In this document: positions 60,325-64,000 of the stretch, in pieces | How the letters are laid out: every line of letters begins with the position of its first letter | How positions within the stretch are numbered: position 1 is the first letter of the stretch | NCBI GenBank assembly: GCA_045540355.1 | Contig: JAZQHB010000040.1 | Span: 62,001-126,000, forward strand | Origin: RGIG2945 sp045540355 | GTDB lineage: Bacteria > Bacillota > Clostridia > Oscillospirales > Acutalibacteraceae | Length of the DNA: 64,000 bases | Reading direction: 5' to 3' | Notes under the pieces: model-generated | Databases searched by the model: none | What the model was told of the DNA's origin: nothing | The model's input: only the letters and a program-made list of their open reading frames with translations | Translations under genes and position numbers: made by a program

Positions 60325-61137
60325 GTGAAAAAAATATTTTGTTTACTCATTTCTTTTATGTTAATTTTAACTCTTTGCAGTTGCGGCATGATTGATTTTA
60401 ATTATTCCAAAGAGCAAAACGCATATAAAGATACCCTAACATTACTTTTTGATGCTTTAGATAAAAAAGACAGCGAAGCGATATACAAGTTGTTTTCACC
60501 TGCTGTAAGAATGCAAGATAGAGATTTAAGAGTACAAATTAAAAATCTTATGTCTGTTTATAACGGTCCGACCGATGAGATTGGTTGGGACGGTTTATTA
60601 GCCGGTACATACTCCAATGACTACGGAGACAAAATTAAAGAGGCTGATACAGTATTCCCTGTTTGCTGCGGAAATACATATTATTGGTTTTATCTGAAAT
60701 TACAGTATGAAAACACGACAGATAAAAAGCAAGTCGGTATTACTCAATTAGAATTTTATACGGCTGATGAGCAATGTATTTTTAGATACGACGATGATGC
60801 CAAATATTCTGACTCTCTCGGACTTGAAGTGTATGCGGATAAAACCTTAAAGGAAGAAGTGCGTTGTATCAGCGGTTGGCCGCACAAGTATTCTTCAACA
60901 AACAATCCCCTTGATATAAATGAGGTCAAAAAGTTTTTAGAGTCATCAGACAATTTTAACGATTTTAAGGCTCAATTCGGAGAACCCAACGCTGAACACA
61001 TCTATAAATATTATGAGCTGCCAAGTCAAGACGGTAATATGAGGTATCTTGAAATTGGTACCGATAATGAGATTTATAATGTAAATATTGTTGATGATTT
61101 CAAATATATTGAAACCATTTTCAACAATGAAAACTAA
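60325..61137 (+). CDS. Putative lipoprotein
   Basis: A 270-residue protein with a lipoprotein signal peptide (KKIFCLLISFMLILTLCSCGM; lipobox LCSC), so it is likely anchored outside the membrane. The N-terminal part (NAYKDTLTLLFDALDKKDSEAIYKLFSPAVRMQ) resembles the DUF5104 type of clostridial lipoproteins with an NTF2-like fold. GTG start at 60325 after AAGGTG. Function unknown; it sits between the PHP and FAD oxidoreductase genes. Confidence 0.78.
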   Translation: MKKIFCLLISFMLILTLCSCGMIDFNYSKEQNAYKDTLTLLFDALDKKDSEAIYKLFSPAVRMQDRDLRVQIKNLMSVYNGPTDEIGWDGLLAGTYSNDYGDKIKEADTVFPVCCGNTYYWFYLKLQYENTTDKKQVGITQLEFYTADEQCIFRYDDDAKYSDSLGLEVYADKTLKEEVRCISGWPHKYSSTNNPLDINEVKKFLESSDNFNDFKAQFGEPNAEHIYKYYELPSQDGNMRYLEIGTDNEIYNVNIVDDFKYIETIFNNEN

Positions 61138-61185
61138 TCAGAGCTTGAAGATAAATGTCGAATTTTAAATACAGGAGAGATTTTT

Positions 61186-62448
61186 ATGTTTATTAACGAA
61201 ACACTTCAGACACCTGTTATCGGTGAATATGATGCAATAGTAGTAGGTTCGGGTCCTGCCGGCTGCGGTGCTGCTATCGCTTTAGGCAGATCAGGACTTA
61301 AGACTCTTATTATTGAAAAATACAACTGTCTCGGCGGTGCATGGACAACAGGATATATGAACCCCTTCTTTGATTGTGGTTGTAAAAAAGGATTTGTCGA
61401 AGAATTAGTTATAGATCTTAAGAATAAAAATCAGTTTGGCGGTTTTTGGAATATAAGCTTTAACTATGAATATATGAAGCATTTGCTTGAACAAAAAATG
61501 AAGGAAGCAAATGTGGAAATTCTCTACAATACAACATTCGCGCGCACTTTGATTGACGGTAACCGTGTTTACGGAATTGTTGCGGAAAACATCGAAGGTC
61601 GTTTTGCAGCTCTCGGAAAAACAGTTGTTGACTGCTCCGGCGACGGTTGTGTTGCGGCAAGCGCGGGTTGTCCTTTCGAAATCGGTGACGACGGAGATTA
61701 CACAAAATGTCAGCCTATGACCTTGATGTTTCTTGTGGGCAACATTCCCGAAAAATACAAAGACGGTATGATGTTGTTCGAAAAACTTGACGCTGTTTAT
61801 AAAAAAATAGGAAAAGAAATACCCTTTACGATGCCGTTTTTGATTCCTGCCCCCCACTCCCGCTTTGGTGTTATCCAGTTTACACATATGTATGAACGCA
61901 ATCCTTTAAGTGCAAGCGAATTGACTCAGGCTACTATTGACGGCAGACAGCAGATTATAGACGCTTTTGAAGCTCTGACAAAGTACGATGAAGAATTTAA
62001 AGACCTCGAACTGATTTCTTCTTCAAGTATGCTCGGCGTCAGAGAATCAAGACGAATCATCGGCGAATACCGTATGTCTGATGACGACATTTTCACAGGT
62101 GCAAGATTTGACGATGCAGTTGCTATGGCGACAAGCTCATCGGATAATCATACACAATCCAACTTAGGTCAGCATTGCTACAAAACGCAGCCTTATAACA
62201 TTCCCATGCGTGCACTCGTTCCTAAGGGATATAAAGGCATTGTTGTTGCAGGTCGTTGTATTTCAGGCTCACAAAGAGCTATGGCTTCATATCGCATCAC
62301 AGGTAACTGTGCACAGATGGGTGAAAATGCAGGTTACTACATAGCAGAAGCACAGAAAAAGAATATTGATATCCTTGATGTTCGTCTTAACCTTGATCTG
62401 ACAAATGATTTCTTTGACAGAGTATATGGCGACAAAAAAGAACAGTGA
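61186..62448 (+). CDS. FAD-dependent oxidoreductase
   Basis: A 420-residue flavoprotein of the FAD_oxidored type. It has the N-terminal dinucleotide fold VVGSGPAGCGAAIALGRSG (GxGxxG), KYNCLGGAWTTGYMNPFFD after the FAD-binding strand, VVDCSGDGCVAASAGCPF, and a C-terminal motif VPKGYKGIVVAGRCISGSQRAMASYRITGNCAQMGENAGYY. Substrate unknown. ATG at 61186 after AGGAGAG. Confidence 0.88.
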   Translation: MFINETLQTPVIGEYDAIVVGSGPAGCGAAIALGRSGLKTLIIEKYNCLGGAWTTGYMNPFFDCGCKKGFVEELVIDLKNKNQFGGFWNISFNYEYMKHLLEQKMKEANVEILYNTTFARTLIDGNRVYGIVAENIEGRFAALGKTVVDCSGDGCVAASAGCPFEIGDDGDYTKCQPMTLMFLVGNIPEKYKDGMMLFEKLDAVYKKIGKEIPFTMPFLIPAPHSRFGVIQFTHMYERNPLSASELTQATIDGRQQIIDAFEALTKYDEEFKDLELISSSSMLGVRESRRIIGEYRMSDDDIFTGARFDDAVAMATSSSDNHTQSNLGQHCYKTQPYNIPMRALVPKGYKGIVVAGRCISGSQRAMASYRITGNCAQMGENAGYYIAEAQKKNIDILDVRLNLDLTNDFFDRVYGDKKEQ

Positions 62449-62450
62449 TT

Positions 62451-62478
62451 AAAAAGCAGGCAATTCAGCCTGCTTTTT
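62451..62478. terminator. Bidirectional terminator between the oxidoreductase and CDF genes
   Basis: AAAAAGCAGGC with GCCTGCTTTTT around a 6-base loop, between convergent genes. Confidence 0.85.
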
Positions 62479-63298
62479 AAAGTTCAGGTTCATCAATTTC
62501 AACTGCAATTAGTTTTATTTGCTTTTCAGAAAATAATGTTTTAACTTTACTTTTTATCTTTTGTGGTTTGTCCGTAGCTATACTAACAGTAGCACATATT
62601 TTCTCTTCGTCAATCGACCACAAATGGAGATCTTTTATTTCGTCTACATCTTCAATCTGCAGTAACTCATTTTGCAACACAGTAAAATCTATTTTGTCAG
62701 GCGATTTTTCCAGAATGATTGAAAATGCTTCCTTCAAATGTTTTATGCTATGTATAAAAATAAATATCGAAACGGCTATTGAAATAATCGGGTCAATAAT
62801 TGTAAGATTTGTTATCTTCATCATAACTGCTCCGACTAAAACTGCAAACCAACCCAAAACATCTTCAAGTATATGCAGATTTACGACTTTTTGATTTATT
62901 GATTTACCACCATGAGTTAACAGCAAACCTATTAAATTTACTATCAGACCAATCAACGCAAACACTATCATTTCGTTGTATTTTATATTTTTCGGATCAT
63001 ATAGCTTTCCGATTGAGTTTATAATCACTGTTACGGAGCCTAATATTAGAACAAGACTTGTTATTAAACCTCCGAGTATTGAAAAGCGACCGTATCCGAA
63101 TGTGTATTTTTCATCAGGCGATTTTTTACTTTTCCTTTCAAAAATATATGAAAGTCCGATTGATAAAGCGTCACCGAAATCATGCAATGCATCTGAAATA
63201 ATTGCTGTACTGCCGATGAAAAATCCGCCTATACATTCAGTTATTGAAAAAACAAGATTTAAAACAAAAACTATAAAAATATTCCTTTCCTTCTTCAT
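62477..63298 (-). CDS. Cation diffusion facilitator metal transporter
   Basis: A 273-residue CDF-family exporter (zinc, iron, manganese or cobalt). Six membrane helices hold the metal-site motifs SDALHDFGDALS and HILEDVLGW. The cytoplasmic C-terminal domain has IEDVDEIKDLHLWSIDEEKICATVSIA. ATG at 63298 after GGAGG. It is divergent from a TetR-type gene with two palindromes between them, so its expression is probably regulated by that protein. Confidence 0.93.
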   Translation of the reverse strand: MKKERNIFIVFVLNLVFSITECIGGFFIGSTAIISDALHDFGDALSIGLSYIFERKSKKSPDEKYTFGYGRFSILGGLITSLVLILGSVTVIINSIGKLYDPKNIKYNEMIVFALIGLIVNLIGLLLTHGGKSINQKVVNLHILEDVLGWFAVLVGAVMMKITNLTIIDPIISIAVSIFIFIHSIKHLKEAFSIILEKSPDKIDFTVLQNELLQIEDVDEIKDLHLWSIDEEKICATVSIATDKPQKIKSKVKTLFSEKQIKLIAVEIDEPEL

Positions 63299-63353
63299 AA
63301 GTCAAATCCTCCGTATTGATTATTTATTTCAGTTGTGCTACAATTAGCATCAG

Positions 63354-63370
63354 TTGAACAAACTGTTCAG
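63354..63370. promoter_or_regulatory. Operator-like palindrome 1 between the CDF and TetR genes
   Basis: GAACA-AAC-TGTTC core (63356-63368). Confidence 0.5.
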
Positions 63371-63422
63371 TTATATACTAACTTATCTGACAGTTAATAT
63401 TCAATATATATTCACATCATAT

Positions 63423-63438
63423 TGTTCAAAACTGAACA
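63423..63438. promoter_or_regulatory. Operator-like palindrome 2 (TGTTCAAAACTGAACA)
   Basis: Shares the TGTTC/GAACA half-sites with palindrome 1 and lies 27 bases before the TetR start. Confidence 0.55.
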
Positions 63439-63465
63439 TTTTGTATTATTTGTACGGAGAGCACT

Positions 63466-64000
63466 ATGGACAGAAGACAAAAGAAAACGAGAAAAGCAAT
63501 ATTTGATGCTTTAGTCGGCTTACTATCAGAAAAACCATTTAACAAGATTACCGTGGAAGAAATAATCAATCGTGCCGATGTAGGAAGAGCAACCTTTTAT
63601 TCACATTTTGAAACAAAAGATTTTCTCTTGAAAGAACTTTGCAAAGAGCTTTTCTGCCATATTTTTGACAGCATAAGCATCAACAAAAATGAACACAAAC
63701 ATATCTTCGAATGTGATTCAGATGATTCGGTTTTTCTTCACATTCTTAAACATATCGAGAAAAACGATAACCAACTGCTGAAATTACTCTCCTCTCAAAA
63801 CAATAATCTTTTTTTAGATTATTTTAAGGAAGAGTTTTTGGTTTTGATTAAAAAATTAAAGGTTAAAGAAAGCGTTTCGTTACCGGATGATTTTTGGATC
63901 AACTACATAGCTACTACTTTTGTTGAAACGATAAGATGGTGGATAAACGATAAAAAATTAAGAGTATCTGCTGAAACAGCAAATGATTACTTTTTATCTG
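63466..64000 (+). CDS. TetR-family regulator, 3' end missing
   Basis: ATG at 63466 opens a frame that continues to the window edge (178 codons). The N-terminus (MDRRQKKTRKAIFDALVGLL then SEKPFNKITVEEIINRADVG and RATFYSHFETKDFLLKEL) is a TetR HTH. The rest is the ligand-binding helical domain with no known inducer. Divergent from the CDF gene with shared palindromes, so it probably represses that gene and itself. Confidence 0.87.
   Translation, partial: MDRRQKKTRKAIFDALVGLLSEKPFNKITVEEIINRADVGRATFYSHFETKDFLLKELCKELFCHIFDSISINKNEHKHIFECDSDDSVFLHILKHIEKNDNQLLKLLSSQNNNLFLDYFKEEFLVLIKKLKVKESVSLPDDFWINYIATTFVETIRWWINDKKLRVSAETANDYFLS

Overview
Organism. The window comes from a low-GC, spore-forming member of the Clostridia, probably a gut Oscillospiraceae/Ruminococcaceae relative. 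This is inferred from the dipicolinate synthase genes spoVFA-spoVFB, strong AGGAGG-type ribosome sites, TTGACA/TATAAT promoters, a large GH2 beta-galactosidase and the linkage of a DUF1934 gene to argS. No ribosomal marker is present, so the placement is approximate. Layout: about 18.4 kb of chromosome, a 39.8 kb prophage (about 18460-58317), then about 5.7 kb of chromosome. Left chromosome: a BlaR1/M56-type sensor cut by the window edge, a folded repeat element, tRNA-Leu(TAA), a tandem-domain ThyX, a CopA copper ATPase, spoVFB-spoVFA, murC followed by a beta-galactosidase, a zinc-ribbon/LRR surface protein, a small membrane protein, a metallophosphoesterase, and the leftward operon ddl-DUF1934-argS. 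Right chromosome: a membrane protein, a PHP-domain protein, a lipoprotein, an FAD-dependent oxidoreductase, a CDF metal transporter and a divergent TetR-type regulator cut by the edge. Prophage. It is inserted in the 3' half of the initiator tRNA-fMet gene. The left junction keeps an intact tRNA and the right junction holds a 47-bp copy of its 3' part. Only the repressor, a multi-zinc-finger membrane protein and the integrase (54.6-58.2 kb), one small two-ORF unit (53.7-54.0 kb) and one predicted small RNA (49.8 kb) are on the + strand. Everything else runs leftward: two small XRE regulators, an excisionase-like HTH, PcfK/PcfJ-like proteins, a DUF3102 protein, a DUF6017-like protein, a HUH replication endonuclease, a VRR-NUC nuclease and SSB. 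Then come terminase, portal, Prp protease, scaffold, N4-gp56-type capsid, connector and hub proteins, a 2,712-residue zincin-containing virion protein, and fibre proteins (BppU-like, SGNH esterase, collagen-like, LRR, carbohydrate-binding-like). Holin and amidase end the run. No tape-measure, tail-tube or tail-sheath gene is seen, so a short-tailed (podovirus-like) virion is likely. Most notable points: (1) the phage encodes its own Prp protease, and both its scaffold and capsid proteins start with an L27-like LNLQ-x-F motif, a probable self-contained head-maturation system; (2) replication appears to rest on a HUH nickase with no helicase or primase gene visible; (3) a predicted small RNA with its own promoter and terminator lies opposite the early operon; (4) a + strand unit with a 19-residue peptide coupled to a 61-residue ORF lies in the switch region; (5) a membrane protein with four zinc ribbons and seven C-x4-C-x10-C-x2-H repeats lies between repressor and integrase; (6) the attP that can be reconstructed has matching palindromes and paired GGGTGTCA repeats on both sides of the core.
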